Shown here: positions 10,880-22,689 of the stretch, piece after piece
How positions within the stretch are numbered: the stretch's first letter is position 1
Layout: each line of letters begins with the position of its first letter
NCBI RefSeq assembly: GCF_037975245.1
Contig: NC_092575.1
Span: 14,490,310 to 14,554,309 of the forward strand
Origin: Apostichopus japonicus
Lineage: Eukaryota > Echinodermata > Holothuroidea > Aspidochirotida > Stichopodidae
Length of the DNA: 64,000 nucleotides
Reading direction: 5' to 3'
Made by a program: the position numbers and the translations under genes
The notes under the pieces: model-generated
The model's input: only the letters and a program-made list of their open reading frames with translations
Database searches by the model: none
What the model was told of the DNA's origin: nothing

Positions 10880-13820
10880 TTTATTTAGATTGCTATATGT
10901 ACGATTTACTTATTAAGTGAAATTCTAAAACATTTTTGACCCTTTTTTACGATGTTTGATCATGTTTCAAAGTTACTAAATTTCTGTAAACTTTAAAAGT
11001 TTCTTTTTATCCCATACTTAGCATATGATAAGAACAATGATGTTAGATGGATGATAATCTTTCTAGCAACAAAATTTTGGAGATATTGGAAACTAATTTT
11101 CCATTTAACGTTTTACTTGGCGTTGAATTCACATGTATACCGTCTTGATACGACGTCACGTCCTTTGTGTAATCAAAATAAACTAAATCCGGCGAAATAA
11201 ATACTGTAATTAACTAACCATGCAGATGACGATTATACTGTTTATTCTGCAATTTATAGAACGTCCATACAGTCTGAGCATTGGCAAGTGCTTCGTAATA
11301 GACCAGAAAATATACGCCAGCCAATGTCGTCAAAAGCAATTTTATCCGAGTAGCATACGATTAGTCTTTCCTTTTCGATTATTTCGTCATTCCATTTTGT
11401 CACACAACGATTAAATAAAATATTGAAACTTCCCCTAAAAATAACATTTGAACAGACTTTTCATTTAAAACCTTCTTTTTTTTGCATGTTATCTCACTGT
11501 CTTATATTGTGTAAAAGTAAGTTGGCCTGACGTTTCGATCCTAGCAAGATCTTCTTCAGATGCTGAATGACAAGTAACAGTAACAGAAGCGACAAAAACA
11601 CAGAATACAGACAGGTTAATGAGCATGGTGAACACAAAGAGATAGATCTAAGGGGATTAGTAGACAAGAGATGAGAGAAGAAAGAAAGAAACCAACAGGT
11701 AGGAGATAAACTGTAGAGGGACAAAGAGAGGATTAAGGGAAACTTTCTTAGATTGTCAGATTCGGTTGCAGCTATTTTTTTTATCTTTTCTCTCTGCAAT
11801 GTATAAGTGCAGTCCGGGCCTTCATTTCTCTTGCAGAATATCTACCTAAATAAATTTAAACATAAATAAATGAAATAACTCTACGAAATTGTGTACGTGT
11901 TGGCAAATAAGTCGATTATTATACGTGATGGAAGTATGTTTTCTTCTCCTTCCATGAAAATGAAAACATTTCGTCATGTCCACAACTAACAAGTTTGTTT
12001 TTTTGGCGTGAACTTGATAAACACGGTCATAACACCACTCAGATACAGTGGACGGATGCATTACATACTGTCATATATACATCGTTGGTAGAGAAATGGA
12101 AATTATTGTGCTTCTTGAAAAATCCTACCTACTATCTTAAACTTTCTCTTATCTGTTCGTAGAGAAAAACTTGATTCACTCATTTTAGATCGAATCTTCG
12201 AATTTCTTGAAATTAACTGAATCCTGTTTGGGTGCGGACTGAATCAAAGGATAACATTAAGCGCAAAATAAATTTGCAACGCTTGTAGATCTTTAAAGAA
12301 CACTGCTGTAAGTCCAGATTGTAGTTTATGCACATTTTATTTTGTTAAATGTCGCTTTAAACGTCTGAGACCCAACAATTAAAGTGGTTTGTCCACTTAG
12401 TCTAACATAGACCATTCAATCAATATTCCAAAGACAACAACTCAAAAGGAAAACACAAAACTTTCGTGAAGTATATAATTATGATCTAAATGATTTATTC
12501 ATTTGTCAAGAACAACATGGTGTCTATAATGTCATCAAAGGGTGCCCTGTTGTGTGTATGAAGTTGAAAGAACATGTTTTGATTGAGTTTCCTTTTCTGC
12601 AATATTTATAAAGAATTGTATACTTTGGCATATTTAATGTTAACAACTATACTTTTACTGAGGGGGCTAACGTCGTCATCGACTTATCCTTAGAAGAGCA
12701 TTACAGATATTTATGACATTAAAGGTGGATATCTTTGACAACCAATAATATATTATATATTGCAAGCACTCAGAGTGTTCTATTTAGAACATAGACCAAA
12801 GATGACATTTACCACACTGAGGGGTATACCATAAGCGTTAGGGACGTTCATAACGTACTAAATGCATGGGAGTCTTGGCCCCAGTCACATATATGTGCCC
12901 AACAAGTCTGGTTTATTCAACATTATTTTATACAAATGACTGAGTTATATACAAAAAATTCTGATTTATTAGTCAAACTAGAAACTACAAATTTATCATG
13001 TGAGCTTTCATTTTGAACCACGTTTTGGTTTCAGGGTTTGAACAATATTGACATCTCGGACTTTCATCCGTGACTAAGGATGTCAAACACTAGAATAGAG
13101 CATGCTTTGTGGACCAACATGTTATTTTTTCCCATCGGAAAGAGGCCGAGACTGTATACCTCTCACCGCCCTGGAAATTCTGCCGTATATGGTATACTAA
13201 GGAGCATAAGAGCCATACGAGGAGGGTGGGGGGGGGGGGGCATATGAACCACACTAAATTAGATAAAATGCAATGCAAAGATATGCATATACCAAAACAA
13301 TTTCAGAGTAATTTCCTTTCTGACATTCCGTTTCTTACTCATAACGAAAGAATGAGAAGCATTTGAATAAAAGTGCAGTTTCTGGCAGGTTTGCCCTTGG
13401 AACACCAGGGCTCTGACACACAATCCAAAGAAATCAAGTAACGATTAAAAAATGATTTTGCTCCTTTTTGCGAGAACATCGCCTCTGAACCATAAAAGGG
13501 CCATGGGATAATGTTCTCCCTCTCTTTACAAGAAATTTACCTCATCAAAATCGGTAACTTAATGATAAACACAGTCATGTGCTCTTCAACAAAGCCAGTG
13601 GTTTGAAACAGGGAAGTCTCTCCATGAACCGTAAGCGGTGGTATATTAATAATAATTATATGCGTCAATCCTTTGGTAACGTAATTACAGCATGTGAGGT
13701 TCTTAAGGTTCGACATGAAGAAATAAAACATCCCTAATAACGGTCTGTGTCATTGAATTGCTTCGTGAACGCGGAAGTGACTTCAGTCATACTCAAACTT
13801 GCGCCCACGCACACTCACTT
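10880..13820. other. Intergenic region, mostly no recognisable content
   Basis: Apart from a probable retroelement remnant at about 11490-11830 and a run of 13 G at 13228-13240, I see only AT-rich sequence with short chance open frames. No domain, tRNA or splice-bounded exon can be supported here. Confidence 0.45.
11490..11830 (-). mobile_element. Possible Penelope-like element terminal remnant
   Basis: Read on the minus strand, 11518-11552 gives ctgaagaagatc, a short loop, ggatcgaaacgtc. This arrangement of a CUGANGA box, a GATC/GATC stem and GAAA is the style of the hammerhead-type motifs known in terminal repeats of Penelope-like elements. The adjoining purine-rich stretch to about 11780 reads as a low-complexity Leu/Ser open frame. 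No reverse transcriptase remains here. Assignment rests on motif resemblance only; a chance match or another repeat class is possible. Confidence 0.35.
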
Positions 13821-13821
13821 G

Positions 13822-14060
13822 TGGAGTGTTAGCTCAGTGGTTAACGCCGGTGCCTTTCAATCATAAGGTCCCCGTTCGAGTCACTCCCAGATTAATGAAT
13901 GTCGTCCAGTTACAGAGTTGTTAACAATTAACAATTCATAATCATGGACGTTAAATATGAATGTAAGAGACTGACTTCGGTCAGCTTGCGGCTTTTATAA
14001 GCTAATGATGGCTTCTTCGCGAGTTCCTGCTTGCAGGAGGATCTAATATATATATACATG
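13822..14060 (+). mobile_element. tRNA-derived SINE, family 1, copy 1 (full length)
   Basis: The head holds an A-box-like gttagctcagtggttaacg and a B-box-like cgttcgagtcactcc, the internal pol III promoter of a tRNA. The body has tgtcgtccagttacagagtt and a perfect hairpin ctgac-ttcg-gtcag (13971-13984), then a second stem around tcctgcttgcagga. The tail is a short AT/ACAT run. Two further copies at 19899-20146 and 21449-21572 share this order. A run of 14 G follows at 14069-14082. Confidence 0.88.
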
Positions 14061-15173
14061 TCCTATGTGGGGGGGGGGGGGGTCAATCGGTACATATTTA
14101 AAGCATAATCTTAGGTGTATGTAAGAGTCCCTATACAAAAGGATGGTTTTGCTAATAAATACGTTGTGGTAGGTTGACAAGGAGTGGGAACACCCATCAT
14201 AGTCCAATTCGTCTCCTGCTGACCGCACCATTCCTCTCACCCCTCCGACTGACGATTGGAGTTGGAAAGCCATGCCCCCCCCCCCTTTGCTTTGCGCAAG
14301 CCAATGGTGAAGTTTGAAAGAGACCAATATATTTCCTCGTAATTTTAGAGTTAATATCTTAAACCTTTTAAACCTTATAAGGTATGGGTAGTTAGTCCAT
14401 CGTAAATTTACATTATGAAAATATAAATGTTAATAAGTAACTAAAATGGGTGGCTTAACGAGGTCACTGACATATGGTTTAGCAATAGTCAGGATATTAA
14501 AGAGATGTTCACGGTGGTAGACAACGTAATAACTATATTTCTATTATATTCATATGTGGATAAATATTATAGACACAAACTATTCATTAAATTCCATTTT
14601 TGTCTATTGTCGTGATGATGTGATTCACGAAATATCACCAAATATTAAGAAGAAAACACATATCTTCACCATAAAAATTGTTATGACGAGGAAGATTTGG
14701 CCTAACGATGTAGACACTGTTTAGCAAAGTATAAGCAATCAACTCTAGTCACCGGAATATCTCTTTAAATCAGCCAGTTGTCAGTAAAGTATTTACTCAA
14801 AACATACTTGAAATATTTAGACCTGACTTTCATTTTGAAATGTGTCAGGTGAATAAAACACTTTACACAATCGGTTTTGTAACAAAAAAGTACACTGAAA
14901 GCAAAAATTGGTTAAATTTGCACTCAAGAATGTGACGGTTTTATGTATGTATAAAGACTACACGTACTTCACATTAAATAACATAAAAAAGGAGGGGCGA
15001 ACCAGGTTAATGTTTGAATCAATAAAAAATAGCTTGAACAAGAAAAATGAAAGGATTTTCTCAAGTTTAAAGATCACTTGCTTTTACATTCATCTGTTAT
15101 AGCAGTAACCGGTAACGTTGTTGTTCACAGATCAAGTTTCATCAGTGTTCGGCTCTGCATAGTTATACTAAAT
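14061..15173. other. Intergenic region upstream of the Ig-like receptor
   Basis: It contains a 14-base G run at 14069-14082 and an 11-base C run at 14275-14285, and otherwise AT-rich sequence. A possible splice acceptor, ttgttcacag, ends at 15130, so the receptor mRNA may have a 5' UTR exon further upstream. The frame of the receptor is open from 15078, but no ATG precedes 15174. Confidence 0.4.
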
Positions 15174-16331
15174 ATGCATTTTAAAGATATTTTCAACTTT
15201 TTGCTTTTCTGTGTTATTTTCGGAATCGACACGTTCGCAGCCGGAAGTAGAACGTTGCCTCAATGTGAACACTGGAAAAAGGAACACGTTACAAGCTGCT
15301 TTGACCAGAACCCAGACAGTGACACCACGATATTCTTTCCAACTATCGCCTTCCATGATAATGATATGAAATTCTGTGCGGTGAAAATGTCTTTCCAGAC
15401 GCACACCAATGAGCGAGTTCGTTCGAAAAACCGGTTCCAATTTGAGGGAGTATTTCCGTGCGGAGTGAACTACACAAGGGGCCGCTATTCCTTTCTTGTG
15501 TCAACTATTGACGGAGATATCCCTGTAAATTTTACTTTCGTCATCAGTGCGGTATCACCTCGAGATTACGGTGTTTATGAGATATCGTTGATGGAACAGT
15601 CCACTAACAGCGAAAATACCCTTATCTTACAACATAAGTATGTTCTGTCGAATATCCATTCGCCTCTTCCGTTTCCGGAGTGCAATATGGTCGCTGGCAT
15701 CTCGTCAACCATAAACGGGGAGTTATCGATGACGTGCTCGGTATTTGGTTATTTCTTTCCTCCCGTGACGGTTAACGTCTTCGTAAAGTCACTCGAAGAG
15801 AACTGCTCTGTTGTCACACGAGACGAACGTAGTGCAGGTATCCACCTGGTTACGACGAGAGCAACCGATTGCGAGAATGCAACGTTTACGTGCGTAACAA
15901 ACCAATCACGTACGGATTTAGCCACTAACTTCTCGTGGTCTTGCGCGATTGACGTCACATCTGGTATGAGTGATACTACCACCGATCTCGACATGCAGTC
16001 AACTTCCTCTATCATGAATTTGACGGAAGTTAAAGTCCTCTTATTGATAACTATACCATCTATTATTGCAATAAACCTTGTCTGCTGGTCGTGTTTCGTG
16101 GTGAGTAAACGAAGGGAAAACAAAAGGACCGTAGGTAGATCTGTTACTAATGAGTCGATGAACCTTACCAACATAACCCACACAAGTTCCATTCATGGTA
16201 ACGAGAAGTCTATAGCTGCGGCAGTTGACATCGATATTGCGAAGGAGACGTTTTCTGATGAGATTTACGAAAATAATTTCGAACTTGATGGTGATAACAA
16301 CTCCGCTGAAATGGTTTATGACGATGTTTAA
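15174..16331 (+). CDS. Ig-like type I transmembrane receptor, coding region without introns (385 aa)
   Basis: The first in-frame ATG at 15174 is followed by a clear signal peptide (residues 1-23, hydrophobic core FNFLLFCVIFGI). Residues about 30-160 form a cysteine-containing region ending in DYGVY (131-135), the DxGxY signature of an Ig-fold F strand, although the usual Cys two residues later is Ile. Residues about 170-258 look like a second Ig domain with LSMTC (C188) and ATFTC (C240) as the B- and F-strand pair. Several NxS/T sites lie in the extracellular part. Residues 286-310 are a hydrophobic membrane span, followed by SKRRENKR and a tail of about 75 residues. The tail has YENN (365-368), which fits the YxN core of Grb2-type SH2 sites, and a C-terminal VYDDV (381-385) close to a YxxV motif. 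This looks like a cell-surface recognition or signalling protein; the ligand is unknown and I cannot name a family. Confidence 0.85.
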   Translation: MHFKDIFNFLLFCVIFGIDTFAAGSRTLPQCEHWKKEHVTSCFDQNPDSDTTIFFPTIAFHDNDMKFCAVKMSFQTHTNERVRSKNRFQFEGVFPCGVNYTRGRYSFLVSTIDGDIPVNFTFVISAVSPRDYGVYEISLMEQSTNSENTLILQHKYVLSNIHSPLPFPECNMVAGISSTINGELSMTCSVFGYFFPPVTVNVFVKSLEENCSVVTRDERSAGIHLVTTRATDCENATFTCVTNQSRTDLATNFSWSCAIDVTSGMSDTTTDLDMQSTSSIMNLTEVKVLLLITIPSIIAINLVCWSCFVVSKRRENKRTVGRSVTNESMNLTNITHTSSIHGNEKSIAAAVDIDIAKETFSDEIYENNFELDGDNNSAEMVYDDV

Positions 16332-16343
16332 AGAAGAAATATA

Positions 16344-16349
16344 AATAAA
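16344..16349 (+). other. Poly(A) signal, Ig-like receptor gene
   Basis: AATAAA lies only 12 bases after the TAA stop, which would give a very short 3' UTR if used. Alternative downstream hexamers may exist. Confidence 0.45.
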
Positions 16350-19300
16350 ACATGTCAAGTTTGAACCTACAGTGAAATACATTTACTCGGACAGATGATA
16401 CACTTCAATTGGAACTGTCTGTGTGGTCAACTCCGCCCTCATCCCTACCCCTCTTCAAAAACAAAGGTAATTAAGGGAGGTAGAATATAATATGGGTTGG
16501 CACTTGGATTTAAGGGAAAGAAAGAAAAGGAGAAAAGAAATACAACAGAAATTTAATAATAATAAGTTAAAAGAACAACACATATCTGGAATGGTTCCAA
16601 TCCTCCATGGTCGTTACAATAGATTATAAATATGAATGTTAATACCATGAAAAGGTTAGTGATTTACTGGAAGAGTGGAACATGTACTTGTGAATTGGAT
16701 AATAAACTTATGCAGTTATCACATACAGCTTTGGTGATGAATGTTGCACGAGGTACATTAAGATAAGTGGGCGTTAGCTTCAAGTACTTGTATTTTACAT
16801 CCTCATAGAGACTGCACAGTACATGTTTTATCTGTACCTTGGTTTTCAGTGGGTATAATAACTAGTGAATACCGTTTCCTACGTATGACAAAAACAGTTT
16901 TATTCAAGTGAAAAACTGAGCTGCTTAATCGTTTGTAAACAAAAACTACCCAGCCAGTTAAGCATGGAGCCTTCGATTTAAAGAAAACTTGGACTATAGA
17001 GAGAAGTTCACGATCATGGAAAACAGAAGAAGAAAAAAGAAGGCCGAAAAACGATTCTTCTTGTTAATGGTTTAACAGGTGTTACCTTGTTGGTTATAAA
17101 CTGTATTCTCTTACTGTATACATGTATATTTGCAGTTATGTATATACGCAGTATTATAACCGTGAGTTTAGCCTTACTCTGTGATATATAAGACGAAAAG
17201 AAATATCAAACTATACTGGAGGTGAAATGACATTAGTGACCTAAAGATACTCAGCCTAGTCTTCAAATTTACAGTTATATTTTTTACATTATCTCATTTT
17301 GTGTCCAGGGCAATGCGATAGTAATTATGAAACATGATGTGTATTAATATGTATAGTACATTTATTTCTTCAATGTGGTACTCTAAGGCGCCAGAAAAGT
17401 TCCAGATTGTGGATACAAGATGGTGGTTGGGAGAGGGGCCAGATGACCCGCTACCGATCTGTATCTTGCCAGGGAGAGGGCTTATAGGAGTGAGTGATCC
17501 CCTATGAGACAGTTTGCTATGATGAATGGTGCTAACCTATACTTTGCTATTTATCGAAATGAGTATTTGTTCCAAAAATTATCCAGGTCTATATGTGAAT
17601 CTAATGATGAAGCAAGTTATTGGTGGGGCATATATAACCCACTTATTTATGATTAACCAAGTTATTGGTGGAGCATATAACCCAGTTATTTATGATTAAC
17701 CAAGCTATTGGTGGGGCATAAAACCCTCTTATATATAAATTAACCAAGCTGTTGGTGGGTCATATAGGCCTAACCCACCTGGCCTATCCCATTCCAACGC
17801 CATTGGCACGTTTTCTCCAAACTAATTGAAAGTATAGGGCAGACGATTTATCGCCTTAAGGGTAAAAGGACATACAATCAGTGCTGGTCAAACTTGGAAC
17901 TGATTAAGAGACCAGATGGAGATCTGTATGAAAATGTGTGAAACTTGTCTGTTGTGGTAGGCATATATGGAACGTATATTATCATTTGATATTTTCCACT
18001 GTATTTCATTGTGTTTATGTCTGTGAACGTCTAAACGCAGACTTATATAGGCTATAATAATTGCTTAAATATCGCTATCATGTAAAAATCAATATTTCCC
18101 GCGCCACATCATCTACAATTTCCACTTGTTAGTTAGAGCTGTTTTCAATACCGGTACTGTTTAATTCTTTTAAACTCTTTTATTCGTTTGGTGTTATGCT
18201 TAATATGGAATCAACTTTGTTACAACGAAAGTTTTTTTTAAATTAATTAGTGAAAAGACTATATGTTCTATAGCAAAGTGATTTAAACGTGTCTGAAGTT
18301 TTGACATAATTTTGTACTGTAAATAAGCCCTGAAGGCCTTGTGACAGCTCAAGAGTGCAGTCATCTAAGAAATCATCCTTTTGTTGAAAATATTTATACG
18401 AAAGCAAAAGTATAAAGAATTATAAAAGAAAAATGTCCAAAATTAACTTTAAATTATTAGCAGCGTGACACAATATAGTGGGTGATTTCTTTTGAAGTGC
18501 AGCAGTCACATCACTAATGTTTTATTGGGTATTAAATAATTGGGTTTTAAATTAACGTACTGAAATTGGCATGCTCTCGTTTACACAAATGAGTACATAC
18601 TTTACTAGTAATGTATTTAAAGTGTTGACATTATAATCGACGTTATTGTTTCATTTTGCTAGTTTTATTACTTTTCTTTTTGAAATAAAGAAAGAAAAAA
18701 ATTACAAGTACGAAACAACTTGGATGTTATCGTAGATAATCAAAATGCTTATAGGTAGGCCTACTAAGAGCAAGTTTGTTACTTTAATGACTCATTGGGC
18801 CGCAACAGCCTTGTAAAAACCGGTTATTTTTTCAAGCCCTTTTTTATGTCCATAAAACACCAAAATAAATAGATCAGCCTCCTTTTCATGTAATAATAAC
18901 GTCATTTTTTTTACTTCATTTAATTGAGTTTACGGTTCATTCCGTTCAGTGGATTCCCTCGATATGGTCAGGTGGGGCTATAGCCTCGAATCCGCTGTGA
19001 CTTGCATACAACAAATTGGCAGAAAATCAATGGTCCTGAAACTTCCCCTGAAATACATAGTCAATATAAGCAAGAATAACTTCTTCACAGGCTGACATAA
19101 TTTCGCTTGCCGGTACAATGCATAATAGTAATATTTTTGAATATCATCTGCTGTATATTCTTGACATTCATGAATAGAAGGTCACGGTTAATAAGAAACA
19201 TAACCCGGATGTATAAACGCTGTCTTAGACTCATTTAATGCTTAATATCATGATCGCAGAAAGTAAAGAAGAAAACAGGTTTAGTGGTTAATATTGGTGA

Positions 19301-19898
19301 ATTCTTCATTTCCTCAAAGTATTGTGTTCTTAAATATGATATGATATGATCTCCGCAAAGTTTGAATTTAAATTTTGAATTAGTATGTATAGACTGGTAG
19401 AATCTACTATATAGTTACTTATTTATACTCAACGGAAATACACATTGAATGCTCCTGCTCAACTCGACGCTACTTTCCTGGCTATATACGTTATCAATAT
19501 CATCACTATATATTACATTTATCATATATATCAGATATTCAAAAATTAAGTTTTGAATCTTACATGTTCATCACTTTTAATAGTATTCTATCTGGGCTAG
19601 CTATGTTGAGTAGAAAGCATCGTTGAACAGATTAGCCCATGGATGAGCGATTGTCGATGGATGTTTGATGCATCTAGATCCGGATATGGCACTCTCGTGC
19701 TTTCTTCGTTGACGACAAGATATTGTTTGAATTCACGTTTAAGTGTGGACTTTTATAACAGCCTATTGACAACTGAATCTACCAATGCATATTAATATCG
19801 CATGAAATTACCCTGAAATTATATTATTTTGCTACATTTCTATTAATATATGAATTACAATGCAAACGTCAACCATAGGGGGAAAACACACTACTATA
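16350..19898. other. Intergenic region, no recognisable gene
   Basis: Mostly AT-rich DNA with stops in all frames. A 57-bp tandem repeat lies at 17613-17770 (listed separately). I find no domain, tRNA or retroelement motif in the remainder. Confidence 0.5.
17613..17770. repeat. Short tandem repeat, unit about 57 bp, roughly 2.7 copies
   Basis: The block aagttattggtggggcatat, then acccacttatttatgattaacc, recurs three times, starting near 17613, 17671 and 17727, with small changes such as ctgttggtgggtcatat in the last. Confidence 0.85.
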
Positions 19899-20146
19899 GC
19901 AGTGTTAGCTCAGTGATTAACGCCCGTGCCTTTCAATCATAAGGTCCCGAGTTCGAGTCACTGCAAGATTAATGTATGTCGTCCAGTTACAGAGTTGTTG
20001 ACAATTCATAGTCATGGACGTTAAATGTGAATCTAAGAGACTGACTTCGGTCAGCTTGCGGCTTTTACAAGCCAATGATGGCTTCTTCGCGAGTTCCTGC
20101 TTGCAGGAGGATCTAAAATACATACATACAATACATACATACATAG
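19899..20146 (+). mobile_element. tRNA-derived SINE, family 1, copy 2 (full length)
   Basis: Same order as the copy at 13822: a gttagctcagtgattaacg A box, a gagttcgagtcactgc B box, the tgtcgtccagttacagagtt body, the ctgac-ttcg-gtcag hairpin (20041-20054), and ggaggatct before a tail of (acat)n. It differs from copy 1 by scattered substitutions and lacks the short taacaat duplication seen there. Confidence 0.9.
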
Positions 20147-20631
20147 TACCTTCAAAGTATTTATAAAACCTTATAAAACCAAAGTGAAATGTTGACAATG
20201 ATAAATTGATGCAATGTCATATCTATGGTAAGACTTTTCTTTCAGTTCATTAACAATTCCATTACACAAAATATGACTAGATATACACTATACACACTAT
20301 CTAGGCCTACAAAATTGGGAATGAATAGAAATGCGAATTTTAATTTATGTTACATCATATATAGACACGACACACGCACAACAAGAATAGCTGCATTACT
20401 TTTCTATATACTGATAATTTCATTTTACAAATAGGTCGGTTAAAACATACCACAATAAAAACAGTATAAACGCATAAATTGTTTATTTTTTGTAATTATA
20501 TTTCTGCCGTTTATGCGAGCTTCTTCTGGGAATGTTTGCGCCTCTGACGTCAGCCTCTGACGTTTAAACAGGCTTAGTGCTATTCGGTACCTACTGGTTA
20601 TAAAGCCACGATAATCGCGTTTTCATTTTGA

Positions 20632-21025
20632 ATAAGAGATATCCGAAATTGAAATAGAGATATCCAAAATTGAGTTAGAGATATCGGGAACTGAATTTTG
20701 GATATCTCGCATTCGAATTCTTGATATCTCTAATTCAATTTTGGATATCTCTAATTGTAATCCCGATATCTCTAATTCAATTTTGGATATCTCTATTTCG
20801 AATTCTTGAATATCTCGAATTGAAGTTTGAATATCTCTAATTCGAATTCTTGATATCTCTAATTCAATTTTGGATATATCTTATTGTATTCCCGATATCT
20901 CTACTTTAATCTTGGATGTCTCATATTCGAAATCATTGATATCTCGAATTCAATGTCTGATATCTCTAATATGTTTTAATGTTTGATATCTGGAAATGAA
21001 TGATAGATATCCGAAAATGAATAAG
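20632..21025. repeat. GATATC-based complex tandem/inverted repeat
   Basis: About 390 bp made of short modules such as ttggatatctctaattcaat, ttgatatctctaattc and cgatatctctaat. GATATC, itself a palindrome, occurs at least a dozen times. The first part is in the opposite sense (gagatatccaaaattgag), so the array contains internal inverted repeats able to form hairpins. Confidence 0.9.
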
Positions 21026-21059
21026 AGGGATCTGTTATTATTGAATCAATGTTAAAATG

Positions 21060-21260
21060 GAGTTCCATAAGTCTGTGAATCCTTGCTTATGGCCAGAGGT
21101 CGAAACAATCTTCGCGACCGACATGTTTGCAGCCACCGTCCAACTGAAAAGGTAGCCTGACTAAGCACCATTCGCCTACTATTATATGTACGGATACTTT
21201 CAAAGACCATAGTAAAAGTAGATAAAATTGCATACAGTTTAAAGCTAGCGCCATCATTTT
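21060..21260 (-). repeat. Dispersed repeat C, inverted copy
   Basis: On the minus strand, gatggcgctag comes first, then ggacggtggctgcaaacatg, tcggtcgcgaagatt and ctggccataagcaaggattc. This matches the copy at 39190-39262 closely and the one at 1270-1520 more loosely. Confidence 0.72.
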
Positions 21261-21448
21261 ACCAAAACTAAAAGTTGGTTTTTTGAATGCAGCTTAATTA
21301 ACATGATTACGTAGCCGTAGACTATACTTTCAATTTGAAAGATGCTGTTTAATTTTAGCCAATTAAATTATGGAAACGGGTCATGAATATTCCACAGAGT
21401 CTATAAGAATTTAAAATGATTTGTTGTAAATTGATACGAATCATAGAT

Positions 21449-21572
21449 ATGAATCTAAGAGACTGACTTCGGTCAGCTTGCGGCTTTGATAAGCCAATGA
21501 GGCTTCTCCGCGAGTTTCTGCTCACAGGAGGATCTAAAATACATATATACATACATAGATACATAGATACAC
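21449..21572 (+). mobile_element. tRNA-derived SINE, family 1, copy 3 (5'-truncated)
   Basis: Only the 3' part remains: tgaatctaagagactgac, the perfect ctgac-ttcg-gtcag hairpin (21463-21476), the cgcgagtttctgctcacagg stem region, ggaggatct and a tail of (acata/atag)n. The missing tRNA head is the expected result of incomplete reverse transcription from the 3' end. Confidence 0.88.
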
Positions 21573-21897
21573 TGAGTAAATGACGGTACGAAATGCACAT
21601 CCTTCTAAAGAAAGGTATAGGTTTCGTTCGATGTAATACAGCTGACTGTACCAATAGCGTTTAGTATATAAATGGCATCATTAATTTTACTAACGGATTC
21701 ATATCTTTACCACACATGAGTGTCATGTTGGAATGAACTTTACAATCAATACCAATTAGCATATAACTGGTGCTGCAATTCAACTATTGACACACAGTTC
21801 CTCCTGCGGCAAATCTATAATGCCTGATGGTATGTTTAGTGACGGAACCTCTCAATTATGTTATTTCATATTGATAACTTCCACGTTTTAATATCGA

Positions 21898-22075
21898 ACT
21901 TGTTTAACATTAGCTCCATTTGCAAAGCCACGTGCACTATTTATCACTAACATCCAAAACTCCTGTGTATCTTTCCAGTAAATGATTGGCTGGGCATGTT
22001 TTCAAATTCTCTAAGAATGCACTGGTCGATCCGTTTATTGTACACTCGTCTGATAAAAGTTTAATCTGGGCAAAA
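21898..22075 (-). repeat. Dispersed repeat A, inverted copy
   Basis: Reverse-complement similarity to 435-560: aaacttttatcagacg, gatcgac, tgcattcttagagaa and catgcccagccaat appear in the same order on the minus strand. It precedes repeat B at 22306, as copy 1 does. Confidence 0.6.
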
Positions 22076-22305
22076 TGGCACCGACTTGTGGTTGTTTATC
22101 CTATTAGTTCTGCAAATCCTGGTGAACAATGAAAATAACCATTGCTGGAATGTTCCAGCTCAATGGGTCATACCGGTAACGCTCTTTGAAGGAACAAGTT
22201 TGATTGTTTGGGCTGGGATTTCATTTATAGCAATAGTGTTCGTTTCCTTGAATACTATGTTATGTTCTTCTAAGGGAATCGTGATACACACCTGACGATG
22301 ATCAC

Positions 22306-22405
22306 ACAGTCACAGTCTCAATGCAAGGGCACTGGGTTGAGAGCGGATCAGTCGTTTGTTGATTGGTTTTCGTGCCCAGATTCTTTCTCGGGTGACTTTT
22401 CTTAA
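22306..22405 (+). repeat. Dispersed repeat B, copy 2
   Basis: Cacagtctcaatgcaagg, ttgagagcggatcag and cgtgcccagattctttctcg match the copies at 688-790 and 37982-38092. Confidence 0.72.
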
Positions 22406-22689
22406 ACAAGTAGTTTATGTTGTTCAGACGTGCAACCCTGATACTTTTGTTGTGAGTAATTCACTAAGAACTTCACATTTCTCGGACTTCTCGACTGATG
22501 TTAATTTCTTTAAACTCGCTACGAGAGAGCGCAAACTATCTACAAACGCTGCAGCATCTGAGAGCTTGCCCCATGTTACCTCACTATGACTCTGAAATGC
22601 AATCAATATTATTTATCAAATATAATTTTAGAGTTAATCCTCTTTTGGTTTTCAGTAATTTTCTTCTAGCCATCGTGTAAAAAAAGCTT

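Noticed and set aside
13826-13900. Functional tRNA gene
   Set aside because: The A and B boxes are good, but stems pair poorly and the sequence continues into a SINE body shared by other copies.
15078-15173. N-terminal extension of the Ig-like receptor frame
   Set aside because: It starts at TTG, has no ATG, and a strong signal peptide begins at the ATG at 15174.
15168-16382. Three minus-strand frames overlapping the Ig-like receptor
   Set aside because: They shadow the + strand coding region and have no signal peptide, domain or sensible composition of their own.
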